63,856 nt of DNA from positions 1-63,856 of the forward strand of contig JALUXB010000006.1 in NCBI GenBank assembly GCA_027019175.1, read 5' to 3'. Origin of the DNA: Sulfurovum sp. (GTDB lineage: Bacteria > Campylobacterota > Campylobacteria > Campylobacterales > Sulfurovaceae). Below the pieces are notes generated by a model. It was not told the DNA's origin and did not search any database. It was given only the letters and a program-made list of their open reading frames with translations. Every line of letters begins with the position of its first letter. Position 1 is the first letter of the stretch. The position numbers and the translations under genes are program-made. Positions 1 through 8,705 of the stretch are shown piece by piece.

Positions 1-2
1 CA

Positions 3-626
3 GAGCCTGGACCGATTGAACCTGTGGAGAGTGAAGTGCCACGGATTCAAAAGAAAGAGGAGACGACAAAAGAGACTGCACCTCCGGCACAGGAGACGGT
101 ATATGAAAAACGTTTCAAAATACTCGTTTCCAAAATCTATGACCGAGATTACGACCTTGGCAGCTGCTTCGAACGCAACATCACTTTTGTAAGCTTTGTA
201 GACAACACCCTTACATGGGAGTCCACTGCCGAAGATGCAGACCGGAAAATGCTCATCACACACTGGGGTGTCATCAATATGTTCGTCAAAGACCTTTTTG
301 GTGTCAATACAAAAATAGACAATATCGCCAAAAAAAAAACAACGGTAACCAGTGAGCAACAAGTAACGGGGAACGGGCAACCCGCAGAAAACACAGAAGA
401 CTTAACAGAGAAAAGTGAACAGCAACGCAATGCCGTTCACAACGATGCCGACAGCGGCTCAATGATAGAAGAGCTGGAGATGAAAAGCTCTTGCATCGCT
501 CCCGATGCAGGCAACACCGAAGCAGCCAAAGAGAAAGACCCATCCACACTGCTTGAAGAACCTATGGTCAAAACCGCACTGGATCTGCTCAACCCCAAAA
601 AAGTACGTATCAAACGGAATGTCTAA
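3..626 (+). CDS. dnaX: DNA polymerase III subunit gamma/tau, C-terminal part (partial gene)
   Basis: The reading frame is open to the left edge, so the gene begins outside the window and the GTG at 24 is only an internal codon. About 207 residues are visible. A folded block (about residues 30-100 of this piece) contains DYDLGSCFERN, LTWES and VKDLFGV, which I recognise as the C-terminal block of epsilonproteobacterial DnaX. It is followed by a low-complexity acidic Glu/Thr/Asn/Gln linker and a basic end (PKKVRIKRNV). DnaX is the clamp-loader subunit of the replicative polymerase. The ATPase part is not visible, so the call rests on tail resemblance alone. Confidence 0.6.
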   Translation, partial: EPGPIEPVESEVPRIQKKEETTKETAPPAQETVYEKRFKILVSKIYDRDYDLGSCFERNITFVSFVDNTLTWESTAEDADRKMLITHWGVINMFVKDLFGVNTKIDNIAKKKTTVTSEQQVTGNGQPAENTEDLTEKSEQQRNAVHNDADSGSMIEELEMKSSCIAPDAGNTEAAKEKDPSTLLEEPMVKTALDLLNPKKVRIKRNV

Positions 627-675
627 TCCCTCAACATTTCAGACATTTATCTGGACTTGCTGAAAATGCTTCGTT

Positions 676-1794
676 CTATCTTCCCTGAAGCGCATCAATT
701 AGGTTATCAATATATCCACTGCATGCATGCACTTCTCCTTCATTTGAGGGAAGCACAATTTCATCGCCAAGATGAAACAGGTTTGTAATTTTTTCAAGTT
801 TTGGAACCACATCATTTTCATTGACAATTCTGTAAATATTCAGTTTGTCTTTATAGTAGTTACAGAACATATCCGTACCGACAGGAGGTGCACCAAAAGT
901 GTATACTTCTATATTTTCTTTATCAAAACCTGTTTCGCGCAAATAACAGGCGGCCAATGTCGCCAATGCACCTCCAAGACTGTGTCCTGTCAAAATAATT
1001 TTAGTATTACTGTCAGCATTTTTATGATGTTTCAGTACTTTGTTGGCTATCTGCTTTTTAGTGAAATCTTCTTCTTTAATGGTTTTGAAAAAGAGTTTGA
1101 TTGCCTGGTTAAATCCGGAATGTACCTTTCCTTTTTGATTAAAATCTTCATTGAAAAAAGTAAAGTTCGTCATCCAGTCCTGTGGTTCCTGAGAACCTCG
1201 AAAGACTACAACAATACGTTTCTCTCCCGTGTTTTCATCGATTTTTGTCAGGTGCATAAATTGCAGATCTATGACATTTCTTTTACCCCGAAAAAACGTT
1301 AGTAATGCCTTCATAACTCCTTTTTTAAGCAATCCTTTGTGACTCTGTCTGGAATAGTAGCGAAAACTGTCAAAATCATAGTATTTGGAAATACTGTTTT
1401 CAATTTGTTGCGGCTCATCATAGACCAACGTTGACAATTGCGCCAGATAAAGTGCCTTATCATAATCAAAACCAAATGTAAAATCTATTTCACCACTTTC
1501 CCCAAGCCCGCTGTGACTCGTAAAATCAATATCCCATTCTATGGTTATTTCCCGTTTTAAATGCAAGCGCATGATCTCAAGCGGTTTCAATACACTACAG
1601 TTATCCGAAGTTACCAAGGTATGATTTTCGTAATATATGGTTTCAGGGCTCAACCAGACACCATCGGCTGTCATTTTTTCTATGGTCGAACCGGCAACCT
1701 CTTTGGGAAACAGTGTTTTTAGGGGGACTTCGCTGCCCGAGGGAATCGGTAGTACATGTTGACCAATGCCCAACTTTTTCTTTATTTTAGCCAT
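676..1794 (-). CDS. Class 3 lipase (alpha/beta hydrolase)
   Basis: A 372-residue Lipase_3 family protein. The oxyanion strand VVVFRGSQ lies near residues 196-202. The nucleophile elbow GHSLGG at 270-275 gives Ser272, NENDVVP gives Asp328, and His356 in EVHACSG is the likely third catalytic residue. The family cleaves acylglycerols or phospholipids. No signal peptide is obvious; the N-terminal ~110 residues are unassigned. It is the last gene of the CHASE2-CHAT operon, starting 8 bp after the CHAT gene stops. That makes it a candidate substrate or effector of the CHAT protein, but this is inference from position only. Confidence 0.85.
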   Translation of the reverse strand: MAKIKKKLGIGQHVLPIPSGSEVPLKTLFPKEVAGSTIEKMTADGVWLSPETIYYENHTLVTSDNCSVLKPLEIMRLHLKREITIEWDIDFTSHSGLGESGEIDFTFGFDYDKALYLAQLSTLVYDEPQQIENSISKYYDFDSFRYYSRQSHKGLLKKGVMKALLTFFRGKRNVIDLQFMHLTKIDENTGEKRIVVVFRGSQEPQDWMTNFTFFNEDFNQKGKVHSGFNQAIKLFFKTIKEEDFTKKQIANKVLKHHKNADSNTKIILTGHSLGGALATLAACYLRETGFDKENIEVYTFGAPPVGTDMFCNYYKDKLNIYRIVNENDVVPKLEKITNLFHLGDEIVLPSNEGEVHACSGYIDNLIDALQGR

Positions 1795-1802
1795 GACAAT
1801 GT

Positions 1803-4800
1803 TTAAACTCCATTCAAAATAAATCCTGCCCAGTAAAAGGGGTGCATATTTTCCTGTATCATTTTCAACTTCGCTTTTTTCAAAGCTGTAGTGTATGTGT
1901 CGCCAGCACTTATGTTTTTGTAAAATTGTGTCATTAAATCTTTGGTAGCTTTGTCATCTACCGACCAAAGGCTCATGACAATATCTTTCGCTCCTGCCTG
2001 AATAAACGCTTTTGCCAGTCCGCTGACACTCTCCGTTGAGTTGGTATCTACCACTCCTGTTTCACAAGCAGATAAGACGACCAAGTCCGTACCTTTTAAA
2101 TTTAAGCCGCTTAGTTTAAGTGCCGTTACAATTCCTACCCCATTGCCTTTTATTGCTCCGGCGTTTGCTCCGGTCAGGGCAATGCCCGATTTTAGCATCG
2201 GGTTTGGTATTGTGTTGTCTTTTATAAAAAAGCCATGGGTTGCTATATGAAGAAATTTAGGGCTATTTACTTTGTAAAGGTTTTGTTCTGTCGCTTTATC
2301 TTTGATGAATTCATTTAACCCTATTTTCTCTTTAATGGTTTGCGCTATCTCTTTAGCCTCCTGTTTTGTTCCGGGCAGAGGTTTAAAATGCATTTTAAAC
2401 AGTGATTTTATGATTGCGCCTCTTTTTGTATTTGGAGTTGGTACCATTTCTTCTGCTTTCGGGGCTATTACATTTTTATTAAAATCAGGATCTGCAATAA
2501 CTACTGCCTGGTTTTTATTTTCTGCCTTTTTTGCAAACTTGAATAGTCTTATAAGTTCTTTGCCCGATGGTATATATTTTAAATTTTTCTCTTCTATTAG
2601 GTATTTACTCTTTTTTGCATCATACAGTGCTTCAAACGGCAATAATCTTAATGCCCCGTCCGGTGATATAATTAAACTTGAGTATTTAGGCAGAATATCT
2701 TTCAAAGGCTTTTCAAGTACTAAACTATAAAGTTTGGCAAGAGTCTCTTTTGACTGTTTTTGTAGTTTGGTTAACTCTTCTTTAGAAAGTTTGGAGCTAT
2801 TCACTATTGTCTTTATGTCATCTCTAAATGCTTTTACATTTTTATCTATCTCTCTGGTTGCGTTTTTATCTATTTGCCTAAAGGTTATCTTTTCTTTACT
2901 GTCCAAGGTAAAGATATAGTAGTTTTTACCTGCTTTTGCAAAATCAATATAGAGTTCGTTATCTTTTAAGTTTCTGACTATATCTTTGTATCTTACTTTT
3001 CTTAACCCAAGAAACTCTTTAAAAGCAGTAGCGTTGCTTGCAATCTCTTGCTCTAAAGAGGCTATCTTTTTATTAGCCTCATTTACTCTTGTCTGATAAG
3101 TTGCTCGCTCTTTTTCGGTTTTAGGCAGACTTTGGTAGAGTTTTGCCAAATTTCGTTTAGCAAAAATTAATTCTTTTACTTTAGCTTTTAACTTTTTATC
3201 TTTAGTAGATTGGTAAAGCATTGCAATTGCATTTTCGCTATCAAAAATAGCACCTTTATAGTGGATCCAATCGTTGAAGGTCTCTTGGGCAATGGTCTGC
3301 TTCTCGGTAGTAGTGGCGTTGTGTTCCCGGTAGAGGTAGGCATTCTCTAAGAGTAAGGGAACTTTGCCACTATTGGCTTCGAGGTAAAGCTTTTTTTGTT
3401 TGTTACTGAGGACTTGGAAGTTTTTGTCTCTGTTAAGAAGAAAGATATCGAAGGCTTTTTTAGCGTAGTGATAGGCGTTTGAATATGCTTTTGTTTTTTG
3501 ATAGAGATAAGAGATATTACCGTAGCTTGTGGCGGTATCGGGATGTGCTTTTCCGAGAACTTTTTCAAATATATTGATAACTTTTTGATAGTAGCTTAGG
3601 GCTTTGTGGTAGTCGCCCATATGATAATAGACTCCACCTATGTTGCCGTAGCTTATGGCGGTAGTGGGGTGAGGTGTTCCCAAGACTTTTTTATGAATAG
3701 CTAACGCTTTTTGATAGTAGCTTAGGGCTTTGTGGTAGTCGCCCATACTCTCATAGACTCCGCCTATATTGCCGTAGCTTATAGCGGTATAGGGGTGTAC
3801 TTTGCCCAAGACTTTTTCAAAGATATTAACAACTTTTTGATAGTAACTTAGGGCTTTGTGGTAGTTGCCCATACTCTCATAGACTCCGCCAATGTTGTTG
3901 TAGCTTATGGCGGTAGCGAGGTGTGCTTTTCCGAGGACTTTTTCACGGATGGTTAACGCTTTTTGATAGTAGCGGAAGGCATTGGGGTAGTCACCCATAT
4001 CAGCATAGACTACCCCAATATCATTGTAACTGATGGCAGTATCTGGATGGATTTTGCCAAAGACTTTTTCACGGATGGCTAACGCTTTTTGGTAGTATCG
4101 CAGAGCTTTGGGGTAATCACCCATTTTATAATAGACTTCACCAATGTCATTGTAACTGGTAGCGGTAGCAGTGTATGTCTTACCGAGTATTTTTTCTTTT
4201 ACTGCTGTCGCACGTAGATAATACACTATGGCATTGTTATATTGCAATAAATTTTCATAATCATCTGCTATCCAACTAAGAAGATATCCTAAAGTTTCTT
4301 TTTTAGTAGGTTCTCCCCGATAGACTTTTTCAACCTTCTGTAAAACCTCTAACGATTTTGTGTAATTTTTGTCTAAATTGTACACAACCCCCAAGATACA
4401 GAGATTATCTGCTATAAGCAGTCTGTTTTGTAAGCCTGACTCTTTTTGCAGAGCAATCACTCGGCTTAAATCTGTGATGGCATCTTTGTATTTCTTTGTT
4501 TCTCTTGCCTGTTTGTAAAGTGAGTAGAGCCTATCGATCTTTTTAAGTGGCTGATAGATGGCATTCCAAAGTGCCTGACCTTTTTCTATGGCTCTTTTTT
4601 GATTGGGATAGAGTTTGGAGAAAAGTTGAAAATCCTCTTGTGTTACAGTATTTGCATAGGGGATTTCTGTGTTGTATAGAAACTTTTTATAGTATATTTT
4701 TGCTTGAGAAAAGTCTTCTTTGAGGAGGTAACTACTGGCCATATTTCTATAAAATGCAGATAGAGAGCCTTTATGTTTTTTGAGATCTGACTGGAGTATT

Positions 4801-5033
4801 TTGATATTATGTTCATAATCTCCAGCAAGCAGATAATACCAAGAAGTATTTTCATACTCTTTTTGACTTTCATAATATTTAGCACTATCTAAACACTCTT
4901 TTTTTAAAACATCTTTATTTGGTTTCTCTTTTTTTATTTCAGAATCACAAAACTTTTTTGCTTCAATATCTTTAACCACAACTGCACCAAAAAGTAACCC
5001 TAAAACCACTAAAACCTTTAAAAGATGTTTCAC
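1803..5033 (-). CDS. Secreted TPR-CHAT domain protein (caspase-like protease fold)
   Basis: A 1076-residue protein. I place the start at the GTG at 5033, which has an AGGAGG Shine-Dalgarno 7 nt upstream (5041-5046); longer versions run into the transposase relic. The N-terminus (KHLLKVLVVLGLLFGAVVV) is a signal peptide or membrane anchor. Residues ~200-560 carry seven or so 42-residue TPR units of kinesin-light-chain type (YYQKALAIREKVLGK-HP-TA-SY-NIG), then an alpha-helical linker. The C-terminal CHAT domain has the catalytic His in HIATHGFF (~933) and Cys in LSACETG (~990). CHAT is a clan CD (caspase/separase-like) peptidase domain. Export would put it in the periplasm, unlike the cytoplasmic TPR-CHAT of type III-E CRISPR systems. 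Its substrate is unknown. Confidence 0.9.
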   Translation of the reverse strand: MKHLLKVLVVLGLLFGAVVVKDIEAKKFCDSEIKKEKPNKDVLKKECLDSAKYYESQKEYENTSWYYLLAGDYEHNIKILQSDLKKHKGSLSAFYRNMASSYLLKEDFSQAKIYYKKFLYNTEIPYANTVTQEDFQLFSKLYPNQKRAIEKGQALWNAIYQPLKKIDRLYSLYKQARETKKYKDAITDLSRVIALQKESGLQNRLLIADNLCILGVVYNLDKNYTKSLEVLQKVEKVYRGEPTKKETLGYLLSWIADDYENLLQYNNAIVYYLRATAVKEKILGKTYTATATSYNDIGEVYYKMGDYPKALRYYQKALAIREKVFGKIHPDTAISYNDIGVVYADMGDYPNAFRYYQKALTIREKVLGKAHLATAISYNNIGGVYESMGNYHKALSYYQKVVNIFEKVLGKVHPYTAISYGNIGGVYESMGDYHKALSYYQKALAIHKKVLGTPHPTTAISYGNIGGVYYHMGDYHKALSYYQKVINIFEKVLGKAHPDTATSYGNISYLYQKTKAYSNAYHYAKKAFDIFLLNRDKNFQVLSNKQKKLYLEANSGKVPLLLENAYLYREHNATTTEKQTIAQETFNDWIHYKGAIFDSENAIAMLYQSTKDKKLKAKVKELIFAKRNLAKLYQSLPKTEKERATYQTRVNEANKKIASLEQEIASNATAFKEFLGLRKVRYKDIVRNLKDNELYIDFAKAGKNYYIFTLDSKEKITFRQIDKNATREIDKNVKAFRDDIKTIVNSSKLSKEELTKLQKQSKETLAKLYSLVLEKPLKDILPKYSSLIISPDGALRLLPFEALYDAKKSKYLIEEKNLKYIPSGKELIRLFKFAKKAENKNQAVVIADPDFNKNVIAPKAEEMVPTPNTKRGAIIKSLFKMHFKPLPGTKQEAKEIAQTIKEKIGLNEFIKDKATEQNLYKVNSPKFLHIATHGFFIKDNTIPNPMLKSGIALTGANAGAIKGNGVGIVTALKLSGLNLKGTDLVVLSACETGVVDTNSTESVSGLAKAFIQAGAKDIVMSLWSVDDKATKDLMTQFYKNISAGDTYTTALKKAKLKMIQENMHPFYWAGFILNGV
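3530..4200 (-). repeat. Tandem 126-bp coding repeats (TPR units)
   Basis: Within the CHAT gene, successive units of 126 bp (42 codons) are very similar at the DNA level. The phrases 'agggctttgtggtagtcgcc' and 'gccgtagcttat' recur at fixed spacing. The near-identity of neighbouring units suggests recent duplication or gene conversion, so copy number may vary between strains. Confidence 0.8.
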
Positions 5034-5067
5034 TAATTTTTCCTCCTGTTTTTTGCTTAATCTACAA

Positions 5068-5400
5068 TCAAAATAAGTCGCCAACACCTATTCTCTTTGG
5101 ATATCCCAATAAAATCTTATTTGGAAACAGATACTTCAGATAACTGTGTCGTCTTTTTGAGTTGTAAAACATCTCAATATATTCAAATGTCTTCCGCTTT
5201 GCTTCTTCTCCGGTTTTGAAGGTATATTTCTTGACACACTCTTTTTACAGGATCTTGAAAAGCTTTCTAACATAGCATTGTCGTACCAGTTACCCCGTAT
5301 GCTCATGCCAGGAACGTTGTATTTTTTCAAAGTCTACTGCCAGTTAGAAGATACAAACTGTAATCCTTGACCGGAATGCAGAATTACATACCTAAAGAGT
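5068..5400 (-). pseudogene. IS3-family transposase (OrfB) C-terminal relic
   Basis: Reading the minus strand from ~5400 gives fragments of an IS3 OrfB rve (DDE) domain: LHSGQGLQF, then a stop, LKKYNVPGMSIRGNWYDNA, LESF, a frame change, FKIL, a stop, KECVKKYTFKTGEEA, and KTFEYIEMFYNSKRRHSYL to a stop at 5068. At least two in-frame stops and one 1-nt frameshift make it non-functional. The N-terminal half and OrfA are missing. It sits between the TerB-like gene and the CHAT gene, so an insertion once split or joined this operon. Confidence 0.85.
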
Positions 5401-5423
5401 TTAAAACTCATTTACTGAAACCT

Positions 5424-5750
5424 TTAAAATAACTCTTCCCTAATCATCTCAAACACTTCATACTCCCCATTTTCCACACCATCTGCATAAATCAATCCAT
5501 TTAAATACTGCATAAATTTAGCTTTTTGACTAATGTTGTTTGCAAAGGCTTCTTTAACTAATGTTAAATCTTCTTGTATATTCGTGCTGTTTTCTTTTAA
5601 CAACGGTTCAATTTCTGTTTCGTTTAAACCAAACTCTTCTTTAAAGAAAGCAAAAAACTTCTCTTTTTCGGTGGAAGATACTTTCGAATCTTTATAGATC
5701 ACTGCGCAAATCACATTTGCAAACGGTTCTACCAATGCTTTATTTTCCAT
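5424..5750 (-). CDS. TerB-like (tellurite-resistance-type) small protein
   Basis: A 108-residue all-helical acidic protein. The pattern VICAVIYKDSKVSSTEKEKF near the N-terminus and NGLIYADGVENGEYEVFEMI near the C-terminus resembles the duplicated metal-binding helices (IxxADGxxxxxE) of TerB/DjlA-like domains. A strong AGGAGGAAAA site directly precedes the ATG. It lies 9 bp after the secreted 207-residue protein in the CHASE2 operon. TerB-like domains often occur in stress and conflict gene sets; the function here is unknown. Confidence 0.55.
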   Translation of the reverse strand: MENKALVEPFANVICAVIYKDSKVSSTEKEKFFAFFKEEFGLNETEIEPLLKENSTNIQEDLTLVKEAFANNISQKAKFMQYLNGLIYADGVENGEYEVFEMIREELF

Positions 5751-5759
5751 TTTTTCCTC

Positions 5760-6383
5760 CTATTTTTTAATAGACACAACAGCCAGCACATCACCAAAAC
5801 CGTCTGTCACTTTGAGGGTATACCCATTTTTTACACTTGAAACAGGAATAAGAAACGAGGTTTTAAGATCATTGGTATCATTGTATTCCATCTCTTTCAC
5901 CACGTTACCTTTCTCATCATACACCGTTAACTCAATAGGCATCGGTCCCCATGCATCATTTTCCAGCAAGATATATTTTTGATTCGGCTTAAGTGCTAAA
6001 GTGATTTTTTCCTCTTTGACTTCTCCGCCTTTTCTGCTCACACCGTCTACACTTTGCTCTTCTGTCTTTTCAAAAACAGAGGCTATCAGATCTCCGACAT
6101 GTACATTGTCAGACTGTGTACCCTGAACCGGTAATTTTCGGCATGGTGAGCTCTTTTTACTCAATTGTTTCTTATAGCCTTCATCTTTAATCACCAGCCG
6201 TCCATCTCCATTTACATAGCAAATAATGTCTCCGCCCTTCAAAGATATGCTATCAGCCTTTTTTAATGCTTTATCTTGTCCATTCACCGATATTGTCATA
6301 TCTCCTTTTTTAACCTGTCCGACAAAAGCCGAAACATAGCCGGTAGCTACTACCAGCAATAATGTCAATTTTTTCATATTCAC
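5760..6383 (-). CDS. Secreted protein of unknown function (possibly FecR-like)
   Basis: A 207-residue protein with a signal peptide (MNMKKLTLLLVVATGYVSA). The mature N-terminal part (QVKKGDMTISVNGQ, LKGGDIICYVNGDGRLVIKD) reads like a FecR-type beta fold, in which a charge is weighed against a threshold GD turn. The C-terminal ~80 residues look beta-rich (LELT-like strands, VYDEKGNVVKEM) and Ig-like. The start overlaps the stop of the CHASE2 gene by 4 bp, so the two are probably translated together. FecR-like partners of CHASE2 proteins are known in other bacteria; the assignment here is tentative. Confidence 0.5.
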   Translation of the reverse strand: MNMKKLTLLLVVATGYVSAFVGQVKKGDMTISVNGQDKALKKADSISLKGGDIICYVNGDGRLVIKDEGYKKQLSKKSSPCRKLPVQGTQSDNVHVGDLIASVFEKTEEQSVDGVSRKGGEVKEEKITLALKPNQKYILLENDAWGPMPIELTVYDEKGNVVKEMEYNDTNDLKTSFLIPVSSVKNGYTLKVTDGFGDVLAVVSIKK

Positions 6384-7696
6384 TTCTCCTTTTTTATATG
6401 TATTTTAGCAATTATTTTTGGAATGAACTCACGAAGATACTCAAATACTTCAATAAGCTCATACAAGATCAAAGGAACAAACCAATTGAACCAAAGCCGA
6501 TATACTTGTAACAGATAGATGGAAATTGCAATGAGAACAGCCGTGACAACTGCCAGTACAATTAAAAATTCTATCTCTTCATTCTCTATGTTTATACGTT
6601 TAAATACATAGGCTACAAAAACAGAAAGCGCAAAAAATACCGTAAATATCAAAAGCAGACTTTGCAAGAATCCCAACCGCTTCAACTGTCCATGTAAATG
6701 AAAAAGTGTTTCTATTGCATTCGCATGCATTTCTACTCCATAAAAACTTTCACTCCCAAGCACATCCATAGTGTCAAAAACATCATCACTGCTGCTGTAC
6801 GTTGTACCCAGCAGCATAATCGCATTGGAAAAATCATCTTCATCCAAATCATACAGGTTGCAACTTGCAGAATATTTAGTGTAGTTTGTCCAAAAGCTTT
6901 GCATGGAAATACAGTTTTTTTCTTCTATTCGATTTCTATACTCTTTAAGCCATACCCTGTTTGCAATGACATCATTTTTCAAAAAATTCTGTTGAACAAG
7001 AGAAGTATTGATATCCCCGTTTTCAATTAGTTGTTTTGCAGCAATAGCCACATTAATATATGTTTTTGTACCGTTATTATCTTTAAAGTTTTTATAGCTT
7101 AAATATCTACGTGATATACCATCTTCACTTCTCAGAAGAGCCACAGAAACAAAAATCAATTTTCCCTCTTGAATCTTCTTCTGGATATTTGGGTTTTGTA
7201 AATGTTCGATAAAATTATATTTACTTGTTTTCGGCAGTAAAATACGGTAGGGTCTCTCTTTTTCCAGCACTGCTGCCAGTTTTGTGTCACCCGGATTGAG
7301 TTTTTTACCATACTCTGCAGTTGTAAACTTAAAATCAAAATCAAGAAAGAGAAGCTTTGGTCTGTTTTCAGGTTCAACATCTTCTACAAACTCATCTAAA
7401 TTCTCAATAAAATCGGCGATTTTATCATTTGGCAGGAAAAAACCGTAATTGGTTTCATTATCTTCATCCAAAAGTGCATTCGCTTTCAGATAGGTATCAT
7501 CCATTGCAAAAAGGATAACCTTTGGACTTTTTGTCTTTTGTACTTTCTTTGCAACAATAAACTTCTCTACTGTATCAAACGCAATATCCTCAATATTGCT
7601 CCGGATCAACTCATAGTTATAAAAAATATAACTCATTGCAAAAAGCAGCGTAACCACAATACTTTTCACCAATGAATTCATTAGAATGTTTTTCAT
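6380..7696 (-). CDS. CHASE2-domain membrane sensor protein
   Basis: A 438-residue protein. There is one membrane segment near residues 10-28, then an extracytoplasmic CHASE2 domain (~35-345) with KVILFAMDDTYL, KLLFLDFDF, GISRRYLSY, and LLGTTYSSSDD followed by YGVEMHANAIETL. Two or three further membrane helices follow (~350-425) with a short Lys-rich tail. CHASE2 senses extracellular signals, but here no kinase, cyclase or GGDEF output domain is attached. The output may be passed to the downstream products. It is the first gene of the cassette. The ATG at 7694-7696 has no Shine-Dalgarno and lies exactly 6 nt after a TATAAT; an alternative ATG is at 7681. Confidence 0.8.
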   Translation of the reverse strand: MKNILMNSLVKSIVVTLLFAMSYIFYNYELIRSNIEDIAFDTVEKFIVAKKVQKTKSPKVILFAMDDTYLKANALLDEDNETNYGFFLPNDKIADFIENLDEFVEDVEPENRPKLLFLDFDFKFTTAEYGKKLNPGDTKLAAVLEKERPYRILLPKTSKYNFIEHLQNPNIQKKIQEGKLIFVSVALLRSEDGISRRYLSYKNFKDNNGTKTYINVAIAAKQLIENGDINTSLVQQNFLKNDVIANRVWLKEYRNRIEEKNCISMQSFWTNYTKYSASCNLYDLDEDDFSNAIMLLGTTYSSSDDVFDTMDVLGSESFYGVEMHANAIETLFHLHGQLKRLGFLQSLLLIFTVFFALSVFVAYVFKRINIENEEIEFLIVLAVVTAVLIAISIYLLQVYRLWFNWFVPLILYELIEVFEYLREFIPKIIAKIHIKKEK

Positions 7697-7702
7697 TTAT
7701 CT

Positions 7703-7708
7703 ATTATA
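7703..7708 (-). promoter_or_regulatory. -10 box of the CHASE2 operon, leaderless geometry
   Basis: A perfect TATAAT on the minus strand ends 6 nt before the ATG, so transcription should start on the A of ATG. A weak TTAAAG lies 17 nt upstream. No ribosome binding site can fit. Confidence 0.6.
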
Positions 7709-7752
7709 GTACCACATCATTCTATCTTTAAACAGAAATGTATTTTGTAACA

Positions 7753-8568
7753 CTACTGATCCTCTTTCCATGCCTGTGTAACGATTTTTGGATGATCGTC
7801 ATATATTTTTATTTTTTCTGCCCCGATGCAGCGACCCTCAACATCAAGTTCAAACACGATCATCTGCAAGATCGATTTGCAGTTGTCGGGAATGTCGTGA
7901 TGTCCGCCAAGACCGGTCAGGAAACGGCGTAGCGGTACGGCTTTATCCATACCGATGACACCGTCATAGCAGCCGGTCAGCCCTACATCCGTAACATACG
8001 CACAGCCCTGTGATACCTGCAGGTCATCTGTGCCTACATGGGTATGGGTTCCCAAAATGGCCGAAACATCTTCTTTGAGCATATGCAGCAAGACATTCTT
8101 TTCAGAACTTGCCTCGGCATGCATATCAACAACAATATGTCGAATACCTTCTGCACGTAAAGAAGCTACGACAGGGGCAATTGTCGTAAACGGGTTGTCA
8201 ACCATCGGCATGGTGTAATGTCCCATCAGGTTCAGCACCGCAACATCGTACGCTCCGACACGTACACGCAATAATCCTTTTCCCGGAGAAGCTTCCGGAT
8301 AGTTCATGGGACGTATGAGTGGATAGGTTTCAAACAGTTCGAAGATCTCTTTTTTGTCAAAGCTGTGATTGCCTCCGGTCATCACATCGATGCCGCAGCC
8401 AAACAGTTCATCGGCATTCTTGCGCGTCAGTCCAAATCCGTGTGAGGTATTTTCATAGTTGCCAATCACAAGATCGAGAAAATGTTCCTGACGCAGTCTG
8501 GAGAGATGTTTTTTGAGCATTAGGCGACCCGGTTTGCCGACAATATCTCCTATAAATCCGATGCGCAT
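7753..8568 (-). CDS. ymdB: YmdB-family metallophosphoesterase
   Basis: A 271-residue calcineurin-like phosphoesterase of the TIGR00282/YmdB type. Metal-ligand motifs are visible: GDIVGKPGR near the start, GNYENTSHGFGL, GGNHSFD and GTHTHVGTDD. The start is taken at the ATG at 8568 (MRIGFIGD), which has AAGGA 7 nt upstream; the frame extends 12 codons further without support. Relatives hydrolyse 2',3'-cyclic nucleotides and affect mRNA turnover. It lies downstream of fabH in the same direction, about 140 bp away. Confidence 0.85.
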   Translation of the reverse strand: MRIGFIGDIVGKPGRLMLKKHLSRLRQEHFLDLVIGNYENTSHGFGLTRKNADELFGCGIDVMTGGNHSFDKKEIFELFETYPLIRPMNYPEASPGKGLLRVRVGAYDVAVLNLMGHYTMPMVDNPFTTIAPVVASLRAEGIRHIVVDMHAEASSEKNVLLHMLKEDVSAILGTHTHVGTDDLQVSQGCAYVTDVGLTGCYDGVIGMDKAVPLRRFLTGLGGHHDIPDNCKSILQMIVFELDVEGRCIGAEKIKIYDDHPKIVTQAWKEDQ

Positions 8569-8705
8569 GATATGTCCTTCATCTTTTAAAGCGTATACAG
8601 GCATCGGCTATGCTCGCTTCGCTTGCAGCAACAGAACAACAGCCTCTACTTGTTTCTCATTGCTTCCGGGTTCAACCCTCCTAACGACAGGCGGTTATCG
8701 TTTCC

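Noticed and set aside
3530-4290. CRISPR-like regular repeats
   Set aside because: The period is 126 bp, coding and in frame; these are TPR units.
5034-5087. An 18-codon longer start for the CHAT protein
   Set aside because: It runs through the transposase relic and lacks a ribosome binding site, while GTG at 5033 has AGGAGG and begins the signal peptide.
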